Assembly: GCA_030685065.1 (NCBI GenBank)
Contig: JAUXQH010000054.1
Location: forward strand, 56,280-120,279
Reading direction: 5' to 3'
DNA length: 64,000 bases
DNA from: Pseudomonadota bacterium
GTDB lineage: Bacteria > Myxococcota_A > UBA796 > SXON01
The translations under genes were made by a program, and so were the position numbers. Below, one piece after another: positions 17,151-25,199 of the stretch. The notes under the pieces were generated by a model. The model was not told where the DNA came from. It saw only the letters and a program-made list of their open reading frames with translations, and searched no databases. Position 1 is the first letter of the stretch. Each line of letters begins with the position of its first letter.

Positions 17151-18719
17151 ATGGGAGTACGCGTGGACAGCGAACGCCGCCAGATGCTGGAGCGCCTGGA
17201 GCGCATGAACCGCAAGGCCGAGGAAGGCGGCGGGCCCGACGCCATCGCGCGTCAACACGCGCGGGGGAAGCTGACGGCGCGGGAGCGGGTCGACCTGCTC
17301 CTCGACCCGGGCACGTTCCGTGAGTTGGACAAGTTCGTCGTCCATCGTTGCAACGACTTCGGCATGGACCAGGTGCGGATCCCGGGGGACGGCGTCGTCA
17401 CCGGCTACGGTCGCGTCGACGGCCGCCTCGTCTACCTGTTCGCGCAGGACTTCACGGTGTTCGGCGGATCGCTCTCGGGCGCGTACGCGAAGAAGATCTG
17501 CAAGGTGATGGATCTGGCGCTCAAGAACGGTGCGCCCGTCATCGGCCTCAACGACTCCGGCGGTGCGCGCATCCAGGAGGGCGTCGAGAGCCTCGGCGGC
17601 TATGCGGACATCTTCCTCCGCAACACGATGGCCTCCGGCGTCATTCCGCAGCTGTCCACGATCCTCGGGCCCTGCGCCGGCGGCGCCGTCTACAGCCCCG
17701 CCATCACCGACTTCATCGTCATGACCCGCTCCACGAGCTTCATGTTCGTGACGGGGCCCGACGTGATCAAGGCGGTCACCCACGAGGAGGTGACACAGGA
17801 GCGGCTCGGTGGTGCCGACACGCACACGCAGGTGAGCGGCGTGGCGCACTTCGCCGCCCCGGACGAGTCGGGCGCGATCGCTGTCACGCGCGAACTGTTG
17901 TCCTACATGCCGCAGAACAACCTGGAGGAGGCGCCGCGCAAGGCGACGGACGATCCTCCGGATCGGATCATCCCCGCGCTCGATGACCTCGTGCCCTCCA
18001 ACGCGAACAAGCCGTACGACATCAAGGACCTGGTGCATGCCGTTGCGGACGACGGGGGCTTCCTAGAGGTGCAGCCCGAGTACGCCGCGAACGTGGTGGT
18101 GGGCTTCTGCCGGCTGGGCGGGCGCAGCGTCGGCGTGGTCGCCAACCAGCCCGCGGTGCTCGCCGGCGTGCTCGACGTGAACGCCTCGATCAAGGCCGCT
18201 CGCTTCGTGCGCTTCTGCGACGCGTTCAACATCCCGCTCTGGGTGATCGAGGACGTGCCCGGCTTTCTCCCGGGGACGGCGCAGGAGTTCGGCGGCATCA
18301 TCAAGCACGGCGCCAAGCTCCTCTACGCCTTCGCCGAGGCGACCGTGCCGAAGGTCACGCTCATCACCCGCAAGGCCTACGGAGGCGCCTACTGCGTGAT
18401 GAACAGCAAGCACCTGCGCGCGGACCTCAACCTCGCGTGGCCCACGGCCGAGATCGCCGTCATGGGCGCCGAGGGCGCCGTGAACATCATCCACCGCCGC
18501 GAAATCGTGGACGCTGCCGATCCGGTCGCCAAGAAGGCGGAGCTGGTCGCCACCTACAAGGAGCGGTTCGCGAACCCCTACCGCGCCGCCGAGCTCGGCT
18601 TCGTCGACGAGATCCTCATGCCGCGCGACACCCGTGCGCGGCTGGTGGAGGCGTTCGACGCGCTCGAGAACAAGCGGGACTCCAACCCGCCGCGGAAGCA
18701 CGGAAACATCCCGCTGTGA
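17151..18719 (+). CDS. Acyl-CoA carboxylase, carboxyltransferase beta subunit (propionyl-CoA type)
   Basis: About 522 residues of the carboxyltransferase family (PccB / methylmalonyl-CoA decarboxylase alpha). Family signatures include [77 protein letters not shown] and [16 protein letters not shown] (oxyanion loops of the N- and C-terminal crotonase folds). It transfers carboxyl from biotin to propionyl- or acetyl-CoA. No biotin carboxylase or BCCP gene is adjacent. The start may be ATG 17151 or GTG 17163 (GGGAG five bases upstream); a near-duplicated 18-nt segment covers this region. Confidence 0.92.
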   Translation: MGVRVDSERRQMLERLERMNRKAEEGGGPDAIARQHARGKLTARERVDLLLDPGTFRELDKFVVHRCNDFGMDQVRIPGDGVVTGYGRVDGRLVYLFAQDFTVFGGSLSGAYAKKICKVMDLALKNGAPVIGLNDSGGARIQEGVESLGGYADIFLRNTMASGVIPQLSTILGPCAGGAVYSPAITDFIVMTRSTSFMFVTGPDVIKAVTHEEVTQERLGGADTHTQVSGVAHFAAPDESGAIAVTRELLSYMPQNNLEEAPRKATDDPPDRIIPALDDLVPSNANKPYDIKDLVHAVADDGGFLEVQPEYAANVVVGFCRLGGRSVGVVANQPAVLAGVLDVNASIKAARFVRFCDAFNIPLWVIEDVPGFLPGTAQEFGGIIKHGAKLLYAFAEATVPKVTLITRKAYGGAYCVMNSKHLRADLNLAWPTAEIAVMGAEGAVNIIHRREIVDAADPVAKKAELVATYKERFANPYRAAELGFVDEILMPRDTRARLVEAFDALENKRDSNPPRKHGNIPL

Positions 18720-18727
18720 CACCCGTA

Positions 18728-18750
18728 GGGGGGCCCACCCGGGGCCCTCC
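18728..18750 (+). terminator. GC-rich hairpin after the carboxylase gene
   Basis: GGGGGGCCC-acccg-GGGCCCTCC forms a 9-bp stem with one G-U pair, nine bases after the carboxylase stop. No T-run follows. It separates this gene from the rpsP operon promoter. Confidence 0.42.
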
Positions 18751-18784
18751 GCTGCAGAAGAAGAGCCCCACGCCAACGCAACGC

Positions 18785-18812
18785 TTGACGCGAGCGCCCC
18801 GAGCCCATAAAG
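18785..18812 (+). promoter_or_regulatory. Putative promoter of the rpsP operon
   Basis: TTGACG (18785-18790) matches five of six -35 bases. An AT-rich CATAAAG lies 15-16 bases later (18806-18812) as the -10. The transcript would start about 20-25 nt before the rpsP ATG, leaving room for the AGGAAG ribosome site. Confidence 0.45.
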
Positions 18813-18841
18813 GCGCGGGCTCGCAAGCCCAGGAAGATTGA

Positions 18842-19105
18842 ATGGTCCGCATTCGCCTTACCCGTCTCGGCGCCAAGAAGAAGCCCTTCTACCGCGTCGT
18901 CGTTTCTGACTCCCGCTCCCCTCGTGATGGCCGCAGCATCGAGTCCATCGGGCATTACAACCCGATGACCGAGCCCCCTGTGGTCAACATCGATCTGGCG
19001 CGCGCCGACTACTGGCTCTCGAAGGGCGCCCAGCCCTCGGAGACGGTGGGGAGCCTCCTCAAGAAGGCCCGCGCGGCCGCTCCCCCGGCCGAGAGCCAGG
19101 CGTGA
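18842..19105 (+). CDS. rpsP: 30S ribosomal protein S16
   Basis: An 87-residue protein of typical S16 length and sequence: [20 protein letters not shown] at the start, then [13 protein letters not shown] and [16 protein letters not shown]. The AGGAAG ribosome site is well placed. It heads rpsP-khpA-rimM-trmD, the classical order, and its last bases overlap the khpA GTG start. Confidence 0.97.
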   Translation: MVRIRLTRLGAKKKPFYRVVVSDSRSPRDGRSIESIGHYNPMTEPPVVNIDLARADYWLSKGAQPSETVGSLLKKARAAAPPAESQA

Positions 19106-19353
19106 AGGCCGTCGTCGACCACCTCGTCCGTGGCCTCGTCAGGAATCCTGACGCGGTGCGGTTGAATACGGTCGAAGGCGAGGCTTCCGTGCTCATCGAG
19201 CTCTCGGTGGCGCGGGAAGACGTCGCTCGTGTAAACGGTCCGGAAGGCGACACCCTGCGAGCGATTCGCGCGGTGCTCTCCGCTGCCGCCGGCCGCCGCA
19301 AGGCGGTCCTCGAGTTGATCCCTCTCGGCGCCGCCGCCAGCGGCGAAGAGTAG
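19102..19353 (+). CDS. khpA: KH-domain RNA-binding protein KhpA
   Basis: An 83-residue single KH domain, the usual size of KhpA (YlqC), located between rpsP and rimM as in many bacteria. KhpA pairs with KhpB/Jag in regulating division and cell-wall genes. The RNA-binding GxxG loop is present but reads NGPEGD where most relatives have a basic GKxGR, so its charge is reversed. The start is GTG at 19102 in a GTGA overlap with rpsP. Confidence 0.88.
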   Translation: MKAVVDHLVRGLVRNPDAVRLNTVEGEASVLIELSVAREDVARVNGPEGDTLRAIRAVLSAAAGRRKAVLELIPLGAAASGEE

Positions 19354-19357
19354 CCCC

Positions 19358-19867
19358 CTGGACGAGGTCGTCCTCGGCGAGGTCAATGGCGTCTTCGGCG
19401 TCCATGGCGAGGTGCGCGTGATGCTGCACCATCGCGAGGGCGAGACGTTGTTCACCGCCCGCACCGTCACGCTGGTCTCCCCGGCCGGCGTGCGGAAGGA
19501 CGTCAACGTCGTGGCCCGTCCGGGCGCCGGCAAGCGCGTGCTCGTGCGGATCGAAGGGGTGACCACCCCCGAGGCCGCCGCCGGGCTCATGGGCTGGGCG
19601 ATCGTCGTCGATCGCGCCGTGCTGCCGCCCCCCGCCGAGGGTGAGTTCTACATTCACGATCTGATCGACCTGCCCGTCTTCGACGAGGCCGGCGCCGCGC
19701 TCGGAAAGGTGTCCGACGTGGTGGCGGGTCAGGAGCGCGACGTCTGGGTGATCGAGACCGACGCGGGTCAGGCCTTCGTGGTCGCCTCGCCGGAGAACGT
19801 CCGCTCGGTGGATGTCCCCGGTCGCCGGGTGGTGCTCGCCGTCGGGGCCTTGAGCCCGGGCGAGTGA
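19358..19867 (+). CDS. rimM: Ribosome maturation factor RimM (apparent CTG start)
   Basis: RimM helps assemble the 30S head through S19 and 16S processing. The frame reads VVLGEVNGVFGVHGEVRV, the conserved RimM N-terminus, followed by the PRC-barrel region EGEFYIHDLIDLPVF. No ATG, GTG or TTG exists upstream of this conserved block: the frame is closed by TGA at 19316 and the first canonical codon is GTG 19412, which would cut off the conserved G..G.HGE segment. CTG at 19358, with GAAGAG about eight bases upstream and 4 nt after khpA, gives a normal 169-residue protein. Alternatively, an upstream frameshift or sequence error may hide the start. Confidence 0.82.
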   Translation: MDEVVLGEVNGVFGVHGEVRVMLHHREGETLFTARTVTLVSPAGVRKDVNVVARPGAGKRVLVRIEGVTTPEAAAGLMGWAIVVDRAVLPPPAEGEFYIHDLIDLPVFDEAGAALGKVSDVVAGQERDVWVIETDAGQAFVVASPENVRSVDVPGRRVVLAVGALSPGE

Positions 19868-20553
19868 TGCGCTTCGACGTGCTGACGCTCTTCCCGGAGA
19901 TGGTGGAGGGGCCGCTGAGGCACTCGATGATCGGCCGCGCGCTCGACGCGGGGCACCTCGAGCTCGGCGTGCACGACATCCGCGCGCACGGGATCGGGCG
20001 CCACCGCACGGTCGACGATGCCCCCTTCGGCGGTGGCAGCGGCATGGTCATGCGGGTGGACGTGCTCGATCCCGCCATCGCCGCCGTTCGCCGCCCCGAC
20101 AGCCACGTCGTGCTGTTCGAGCCTTCGGGCACCCGCTTCGACCAGCGGATGGCGGAGCGCTTCGCCTCCCTCCCGCACCTCGTGCTCGTGTGCGGTCACT
20201 ACGAGGGGGTGGACGCGCGGGTGCGTGAGCACCTCGTCGACGAGACCGTCTCCATCGGGGACTACGTGCTCACCGGCGGGGAATACGCCGCGCTGGTGGT
20301 GGTCGACGCGACGGCGCGCCTCCTCCCCGGCGTGCTCGGGAACGCCGCGAGCACGGCCGACGAGTCCTTTTCGTCCGCCGGCACGCTCGAGTATCCGCAC
20401 TACACGCGGCCGCGCGAGCACCGTGGATGGACGGTTCCCGACATCCTGCTCTCGGGGAACCACGGCCGGGTCGAGGAATGGCGCCGAGAGCAGGCGCGCG
20501 CACGCACGGCGGCGGTTCGCCCCGACCTCGCGCGGGAGCCAGGAAACACTTGA
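19864..20553 (+). CDS. trmD: tRNA (guanine37-N1)-methyltransferase TrmD
   Basis: A 229-residue SPOUT methyltransferase that makes m1G37 to prevent frameshifting. It shows MRFDVLTLFPEMVEG, DDAPFGGGSGMVM, LVCGHYEGVDARV and the knot segment SIGDYVLTGGEYAALVVVDA, and ends with GTLEYPHYTRP and LLSGNHGRVEEWR. The start is GTG 19864 (GTGA overlap with rimM) or ATG 19867. The usual next gene, rplS, is not here; rpsO follows instead. Confidence 0.95.
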   Translation: MMRFDVLTLFPEMVEGPLRHSMIGRALDAGHLELGVHDIRAHGIGRHRTVDDAPFGGGSGMVMRVDVLDPAIAAVRRPDSHVVLFEPSGTRFDQRMAERFASLPHLVLVCGHYEGVDARVREHLVDETVSIGDYVLTGGEYAALVVVDATARLLPGVLGNAASTADESFSSAGTLEYPHYTRPREHRGWTVPDILLSGNHGRVEEWRREQARARTAAVRPDLAREPGNT

Positions 20554-20578
20554 CGCGAAACACACGTCGGGCTACTTG
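20550..20578 (+). promoter_or_regulatory. Putative rpsO promoter
   Basis: TTGACG (20550-20555) overlaps the trmD stop codon, and GGCTACTTG (20570-20578) supplies a weak -10 at 16-17 bases. It resembles the candidate rpsP promoter in its TTGACGCG core. It would give a structured leader of about 110 nt in front of rpsO. Confidence 0.38.
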
Positions 20579-20602
20579 CCGCCGCGAACCCGATCACTGC
20601 CA

Positions 20603-20667
20603 CCGGGCGGGATGAAGCGGTCAGTTTGCCGGTCAGCGGCGGACAGCTTCAGGCCATGCCCACCCGG
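20603..20667 (+). promoter_or_regulatory. Structured rpsO leader, candidate S15 autoregulatory element
   Basis: CCGGGCGGGATG (20603-20614) can pair with CATGCCCACCCGG (20655-20667), and AAGC/GCTT (20615-20618 with 20646-20649) can extend the stem inward. Between them GCGGTCAG and CCGGTCAG form a near-direct repeat. The element ends about 30 nt before the rpsO ATG. S15 is known to repress its own mRNA through structured leaders in several bacterial groups; this application is inference. Confidence 0.35.
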
Positions 20668-20697
20668 CAGCGGTGACGTAGCAAAGGAGAAACTGAC

Positions 20698-20967
20698 ATG
20701 GCCATGACGAGCGAGCGGAAGACTGAGATCATCAGCCAGTTCCGCATCAACGAAGTCGACGCTGGATCCCCCGAAGTCCAGGTCGCGCTCCTCACCGAGC
20801 GCATCAACGAGCTGCAGCCCCACTTCAAGGACCACGCGAAGGACCACCACTCGCGTCGCGGCCTCCTGAAGATGGTCGGCCAGCGTCGCCGCCTCCTCCG
20901 ATACCTCAAGGGGATCGACCGGACGCGCTACGAAACGGTCGTGAGCCGCCTGGGGCTCCGCCGCTGA
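20698..20967 (+). CDS. rpsO: 30S ribosomal protein S15
   Basis: An 89-residue S15 of standard length: [20 protein letters not shown], then [19 protein letters not shown] and [23 protein letters not shown] is placed nine bases ahead of the ATG. It is followed by a strong terminator and then pnp, the common rpsO-pnp order. Confidence 0.97.
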   Translation: MAMTSERKTEIISQFRINEVDAGSPEVQVALLTERINELQPHFKDHAKDHHSRRGLLKMVGQRRRLLRYLKGIDRTRYETVVSRLGLRR

Positions 20968-20972
20968 CAGGA

Positions 20973-21003
20973 AACGGCAGCTTCGGCTGCCGTTCGTTCT
21001 TTT
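20973..21003 (+). terminator. Intrinsic terminator after rpsO
   Basis: A perfect 9-bp stem, AACGGCAGC / GCTGCCGTT, is capped by a stable TTCG tetraloop, with the pyrimidine/T-rich tail TTCTTTT. It starts five bases after the rpsO stop. This is the clearest intrinsic terminator in the window and may let some transcription through to pnp. Confidence 0.85.
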
Positions 21004-21026
21004 ACACACTTGTTCTCCGAGACTGG

Positions 21027-21056
21027 TTCTCCCGAGGCCGCTTCTCCCGAAGCCGC
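21027..21056 (+). repeat. Tandem 15-nt repeat in the pnp leader
   Basis: TTCTCCCGAGGCCGC is followed directly by TTCTCCCGAAGCCGC (one mismatch). A third, weaker copy (TTCTCCGAGACTGG) precedes it and another TTCTCC follows, giving a pyrimidine-rich ladder in the untranslated region. Confidence 0.5.
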
Positions 21057-21139
21057 CTCGTCTGAACCGGCTCCTGTTCTCCCCCTCCGAAGAGGTTCTT
21101 CCGCTTCGCAGATCTCCGCGGGCTGAGCGCGGCCACGTC

Positions 21140-21160
21140 ATCGAGCACCCGGTGCTCGAT
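21140..21160 (+). promoter_or_regulatory. Perfect palindrome in the pnp leader
   Basis: ATCGAGCACC and GGTGCTCGAT flank a single central C. In RNA it would fold into a 9-bp hairpin with a 3-nt loop; in DNA it has the shape of a dimeric repressor operator. PNPase is known to autoregulate through a leader hairpin processed by RNase III in E. coli, which makes an RNA role plausible. Confidence 0.4.
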
Positions 21161-21316
21161 TGGGCGATTGGCTCGAGCTCATTCCGGGCAGGTCTACGGC
21201 GCCTGTGAACGACGGAACCTTTGCGGTGGGGATTCCTGCGACGCTCCCGGACGAATCCGGGGCGCGCAAGTCCGGCCCGGTCGAATCCCGATCAGGGCCT
21301 TCCAACGAGGTTTTAC

Positions 21317-23425
21317 ATGGATATCCATTCCGTCACCGTCGAGATCGGCGGCCGCCCCATCATCATCGAGACCGGCAAGTACGCCAAGCAGGCGCACGGC
21401 GCGGTCACCATCCGCCAGGGCGACTCCATCGTCCTCTGCACGGCCACGGCCGGCACGGCGCCCACCCGCTTCGACTTCATGCCGCTCACCTGCGAGTACA
21501 TGGACCGCACGGGCGCGTACGGCAAGATCCCCGGCGGCTTCTTCAAGCGCGAGGGCCGCGCGAACGAGCGCGAGACGCTCGTGAGCCGCGTCATCGACCG
21601 CCCGATCCGCCCGCTCTTCCCGAAGACCTGGCGCTACGAGACCCAGGTCATCGCGACCGTCGTGTCGTTCGACCCCGCCAATGAGCCCGACGTGCTCTCG
21701 GTCTGCGGCGCATCCGCCGCGATCCACGTCTCCGACATCCCGGCGAAGCAGTCCTGCGCCGCCGTGCGCGTCAGCCGCGTCGAGGGGGCCTTCGTGGTCA
21801 ACCCGACCCGCGAGCAGATCGACGCCGCGGACATGAGCCTCGTCGTCGCCGGCACCACCGACTCGGTGTGCATGGTCGAAGGCGGCGGCAAGGAGGTCTC
21901 CGAGGCCGCGATGATGGACGCGCTCGATCTCGCCCATGGCGAAATCAAGAAGATCTGCGCCGCGATCGACGAGCTCCGCGCCAAGACCGGGAACAAGACC
22001 AAGCGCGACGCCCCCGCGCCCGCCGCGGTCGACGCCGCCGTGGTCGAGAAGATCAAGGCCGTGGCCGTCTCCGCGGTGCAAGCCGCGCTCGAAGTGGCCG
22101 GCAAGACCGAGCGCCGCGACGCCTTCAAGGCCGCCAAGGTCGCCGGCGTGGCCGCCGCCACCTCCGGCATCGACGACGAGACGCTCGCCGCCGCGGTGGG
22201 CGCCCAGGCCTCCGACGTGGTCGACAAGATCGTCAAGACCGAGATGCGCAAGCGCGTCATCGAGAAGGGCATCCGCATCGACGGCCGCGCCACCGACGAG
22301 ATCCGCCCCATCTGGTGCGAGGTGGGTGTTTCCCCCCGCGCGCACGGCTCGGCGATCTTCACCCGCGGCGAGACCCAGGCCCTCGTGGTCGTGGCCCTCG
22401 GCACGGAAGACGACGCCCAGCGCATCGACTCGGCCGGCTCCGTCGGCAGCTTCCGCCGTTGGATGCTCACCTACAACTTCCCGCCGTTCTGCACCGGCGA
22501 GGCCTACCCGATGCGCGGCCCCAAGCGCCGCGAGATCGGGCACGGCGCGCTCGCGCACCGCGCGCTCCAGTACGTCATGCCCGCCCAGGAGGCGTTCCCC
22601 TACGTCATCCGGTCGACCTGTGACGTGCTCGAGTCCAACGGCTCCTCGTCGATGGCCTCGGTGTGCGGCAGCACGCTCGCCCTGATGGACGCGGGTGTGC
22701 CCATCAAGGCCGCCGTCGCGGGCATCGCGATGGGCCTCGTGAAGGAAGGCGACGAGTTCGCGGTCCTCTCCGACATCCTCGGCGACGAGGATCACCTCGG
22801 CGACATGGACTTCAAGGTGACCGGCACCACCACGGGCATCACCGCCTTCCAGATGGACACGAAGATCTCGGGCGTCCCCCGTGAGGTCATGTCCCGCGCG
22901 CTCGCCCAGGCGCGCGAAGGCCGTCTCCACATCCTCGCCGAGATGGCGAAGTCCCTCGGGGCCACCCGCCCCGAGCTCTCCATCTACGCCCCCCGGATCA
23001 CGACGATCCACATCAAGTCCGACAAGATCCGCGAGCTGATCGGGCCGGGCGGCAAGGTCATTCGCGGCCTGCAGGACAAGACCGGCTGCCGCATCACGGT
23101 GGACGACTCCGGCAAGGTCGACGTGGCCTCGACCGACCAGGTCATGGCCGCCAAGTGCATCGCGATGATCCGCGAGATCACGGCTGAAGCCGAGATCGGC
23201 AAGCTGTACGTGGGCGTGGTCAAGCGCGTGACGGACTTCGGCGCCTTCGTCGAGATCTTCCCCGGCACGGACGGCCTGGTGCACATCAGCCACCTCGCCA
23301 AGGAGCGCGTCAACAAGGTCACCGACGTAGTGAACGAGGGGGACGAGGTGCTCGTCCGCGTGATCGACATCGACAAGGCCGGCAAGATCCGCCTCTCCCG
23401 CAAGGAAGCGCTCGAGGACACATAG
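21317..23425 (+). CDS. pnp: Polyribonucleotide nucleotidyltransferase (PNPase)
   Basis: A 702-residue 3'-to-5' phosphorolytic exoribonuclease of the RNA degradosome. The order is RNase PH domain 1 (ETGKYAKQAHGAVTIRQGDS onward), alpha-helical linker (Ala-rich, residues 230-310), RNase PH domain 2 (RTDEIRPI-like RATDEIRPIWCEVG, then GSFRRWMLTYNFPPF and NGSSSMASVCGS), KH domain (IRELIGPGGKVIRGLQ), and S1 domain (GVVKRVTDFGAFVEIFPGTDGLVHIS). It ends right after S1 with almost no tail. The ATG at 21317 follows GAGG and opens with the normal SVTVEIGGRPIIIETG. Confidence 0.96.
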   Translation: MDIHSVTVEIGGRPIIIETGKYAKQAHGAVTIRQGDSIVLCTATAGTAPTRFDFMPLTCEYMDRTGAYGKIPGGFFKREGRANERETLVSRVIDRPIRPLFPKTWRYETQVIATVVSFDPANEPDVLSVCGASAAIHVSDIPAKQSCAAVRVSRVEGAFVVNPTREQIDAADMSLVVAGTTDSVCMVEGGGKEVSEAAMMDALDLAHGEIKKICAAIDELRAKTGNKTKRDAPAPAAVDAAVVEKIKAVAVSAVQAALEVAGKTERRDAFKAAKVAGVAAATSGIDDETLAAAVGAQASDVVDKIVKTEMRKRVIEKGIRIDGRATDEIRPIWCEVGVSPRAHGSAIFTRGETQALVVVALGTEDDAQRIDSAGSVGSFRRWMLTYNFPPFCTGEAYPMRGPKRREIGHGALAHRALQYVMPAQEAFPYVIRSTCDVLESNGSSSMASVCGSTLALMDAGVPIKAAVAGIAMGLVKEGDEFAVLSDILGDEDHLGDMDFKVTGTTTGITAFQMDTKISGVPREVMSRALAQAREGRLHILAEMAKSLGATRPELSIYAPRITTIHIKSDKIRELIGPGGKVIRGLQDKTGCRITVDDSGKVDVASTDQVMAAKCIAMIREITAEAEIGKLYVGVVKRVTDFGAFVEIFPGTDGLVHISHLAKERVNKVTDVVNEGDEVLVRVIDIDKAGKIRLSRKEALEDT

Positions 23426-23475
23426 TCTCCTCGGGCCCCCAGCATCGGTGAGCAACCCTGTTTGGTGAACGAGCC

Positions 23476-23916
23476 ATGCTGATGATCGACGTGCAGGTCC
23501 TCCCGAACGGGGAGGGCCTCCCGCTGCCCGCGCGAGCCACCCCCGGCTCCGCGGGCTTCGATCTTCGTGCCGCGGAGGACCTGACGATTCCGGCGGGCGA
23601 GTGGCGGGTGGTCCCGACGGGGATCGCGCTCGCCATCCCGGACGGGTGGGAGGGCCAGGTGCGGCCACGCTCGGGGCTCGCGGCGAAGCACGGGGTCACG
23701 GTGCTCAACGCGCCGGGCACGATCGACTCCGACTACCGGGGGGAGATCAAGGTGCCGCTGATCAACCACGGACCCATGCCCTTCGTCGTCACCCGCGGCG
23801 AGCGCATCGCGCAGATCCTGTTCGCGCCGGTGCCCGCCGCGGAGCTGCGCCTCGTGGAGCGGCTGGCGGATGGGCATCGCGGCGATCGTGGGTTCGGGAG
23901 CACGGGGCGGTCGTAG
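23476..23916 (+). CDS. dut: dUTP diphosphatase
   Basis: A 146-residue trimeric dUTPase with all five motifs: [11 protein letters not shown] (1), [12 protein letters not shown] (2), [14 protein letters not shown] (3), [10 protein letters not shown] (4) and the P-loop-like RGFGSTG at the C-terminus (5). It keeps uracil out of DNA and supplies dUMP. It lies 50 nt after pnp, so a shared transcript is possible. Two in-frame ATGs (23476, 23482) compete as start. Confidence 0.95.
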   Translation: MLMIDVQVLPNGEGLPLPARATPGSAGFDLRAAEDLTIPAGEWRVVPTGIALAIPDGWEGQVRPRSGLAAKHGVTVLNAPGTIDSDYRGEIKVPLINHGPMPFVVTRGERIAQILFAPVPAAELRLVERLADGHRGDRGFGSTGRS

Positions 23917-23940
23917 CGGGCCCCGGCTGCCGACGACCGC
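23907..23940. terminator. Inverted repeat between convergent dut and hydrolase genes
   Basis: GCGGTCGT (23907-23914) pairs with ACGACCGC (23933-23940) over an 18-nt loop that is itself GC-rich. It overlaps the dut stop and lies between convergent genes, as bidirectional terminators do, but lacks T-runs. Confidence 0.35.
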
Positions 23941-23945
23941 GAGGA

Positions 23946-24836
23946 TCAGCGGATGGTGCGCGCGGCGTGCTGGGCGAGCTCGACCATCGCGTCGAGCACC
24001 TCGGGCCAGACGACGGGGGGCAGGGAGTGCCCCATCCCCGGCACGATGCGCAGGGTGGCGTTCGGGATCGCGCGCGCGGTCGCGACACCGGCGGACACCG
24101 GGATCAGCGGATCTTCGGCTCCGTGGATGATCAGGGTCGGCGCGCGGACCCCCGCGAGCCGCTCGGTCCGGTTGCCCGACGCGAGGATGGCCGCGAGCTG
24201 GCGCGGGAACCCCGCCGGGTGCCACGCGCGCGCCACCGCCTCGGCGGCGCGGGTGCGGACCTCGGCCTCGGGGAAGGGGAGCGTCGGGCCGTTGAGCACC
24301 CGGAGCACGTTCACGAGGAACTCTACCCCCTCCTCACGGCTCTGGGGCCTGGAGCCGAGGAGCGTCGAGAGCGCGCGGGGCTGGCCGATCCAGTGCCGGC
24401 GCCCCCCCGGCGTAGACATGATCGAGGTGAGCGACGCGACGCGCTCCGGGGCCTCGATGGCGACGTGCTGGGCGATCATGCCGCCCATCGACATCCCGAC
24501 GATGTGCGCGCGCTCGAGGTCGAGCGCGTCGAGGAGGCCGACGACGTCGGCAGCCATGTCGGACAAGGAGTAGGGCGCGGTCACGGCGAGACCCATCGCG
24601 GCGCGCGCGATCATCCACCGGAGGTCGGGGATGCCCGCGTCGGACAGCCGAGTCGACAGGCCGATGTCACGGTTGTCGAACCGGATGACGCGGAAGCCGC
24701 GTGCCGCGAGCGCCTCGCAGAACGCCACGTCCCAGAAGATCATCTGGGTGGCGATCCCCATGACGAGCACGATGGCGGGGCCCTCTCCGAAGCTGTCGTA
24801 CTCCAGCTCGAGGCCGTTGGCGTTCGCGCGCGGCAC
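23946..24836 (-). CDS. Alpha/beta hydrolase
   Basis: A 296-residue alpha/beta-hydrolase fold enzyme. The nucleophile elbow is GMSMGG (Ser116), the acid is in HGAEDPLIPV and the base in GMGHSLPP. The oxyanion strand reads VLVMGIATQM rather than the usual HG motif, and RFDNRDIGLSTR follows; this combination is common in a large clade often annotated as epoxide- or ester-hydrolase-like. The substrate is unknown. There is no signal peptide. Confidence 0.83.
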   Translation of the reverse strand: MPRANANGLELEYDSFGEGPAIVLVMGIATQMIFWDVAFCEALAARGFRVIRFDNRDIGLSTRLSDAGIPDLRWMIARAAMGLAVTAPYSLSDMAADVVGLLDALDLERAHIVGMSMGGMIAQHVAIEAPERVASLTSIMSTPGGRRHWIGQPRALSTLLGSRPQSREEGVEFLVNVLRVLNGPTLPFPEAEVRTRAAEAVARAWHPAGFPRQLAAILASGNRTERLAGVRAPTLIIHGAEDPLIPVSAGVATARAIPNATLRIVPGMGHSLPPVVWPEVLDAMVELAQHAARTIR

Positions 24837-24849
24837 CTAGGCGCTCCGC

Positions 24850-25191
24850 CTACGACACGGGGCCGGGATTCGCCAACTGGATGGGCTTGCCCAGGCGCTT
24901 GGTGAAGAGCTCGGACAGGACTTTTTCGAGCGGCTGGTTGGTGTCGCGCTCGAACCAGGCCCCCGCGTCGTAGCGGAAGTGCCAGGCCTTCGAGAACGCG
25001 GACAACCAGAGCTCCCGCACAGGCACCTGCTGGGAAAGCACGAAAACGCCTCCCGTTTCGAAGTCGACCTGGAACACGCCATCCGTGAGCTTGGGGTCGA
25101 GGTCATCCGAGTCGATCGCGTCGACCTCGGTCGCGATGTTCTTGAGGGCGGTCACGACGATCTGACGGAAACGATGCTCTTCGATCTGCAT
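24850..25191 (-). CDS. cyaY: Frataxin/CyaY-family iron-binding protein
   Basis: A 113-residue protein with the frataxin fold pattern: an acidic first helix (TEVDAIDSDDLD, the iron-binding ridge), strands GVFQVDFETGGVFVLSQQVPVRELWLSA, then AWHFRYDAGAWFERDT and a C-terminal helix LEKVLSELFTKRLG. The 'VLS.Q.P..ELWL' strand matches the CyaY INKQ.P..QIWLA block. It would regulate iron delivery in Fe-S cluster assembly. No isc or suf genes are adjacent; it diverges from ffh. Confidence 0.78.
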   Translation of the reverse strand: MQIEEHRFRQIVVTALKNIATEVDAIDSDDLDPKLTDGVFQVDFETGGVFVLSQQVPVRELWLSAFSKAWHFRYDAGAWFERDTNQPLEKVLSELFTKRLGKPIQLANPGPVS

Positions 25192-25199
25192 GTGCCGTC

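Larger units (their letters stand above)
21004..21316 (+). other. Non-coding pnp leader region
   Basis: About 310 bp without a supported gene between the rpsO terminator and pnp. It holds the 15-nt pyrimidine-rich repeats, a perfect 21-bp palindrome (ATCGAGCACC-C-GGTGCTCGAT, 21140-21160) and, next to the gene, the ribosome site GAGG. I see no convincing -35/-10 pair. The frame upstream of the pnp ATG is open but shows no conserved residues. Confidence 0.45.
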
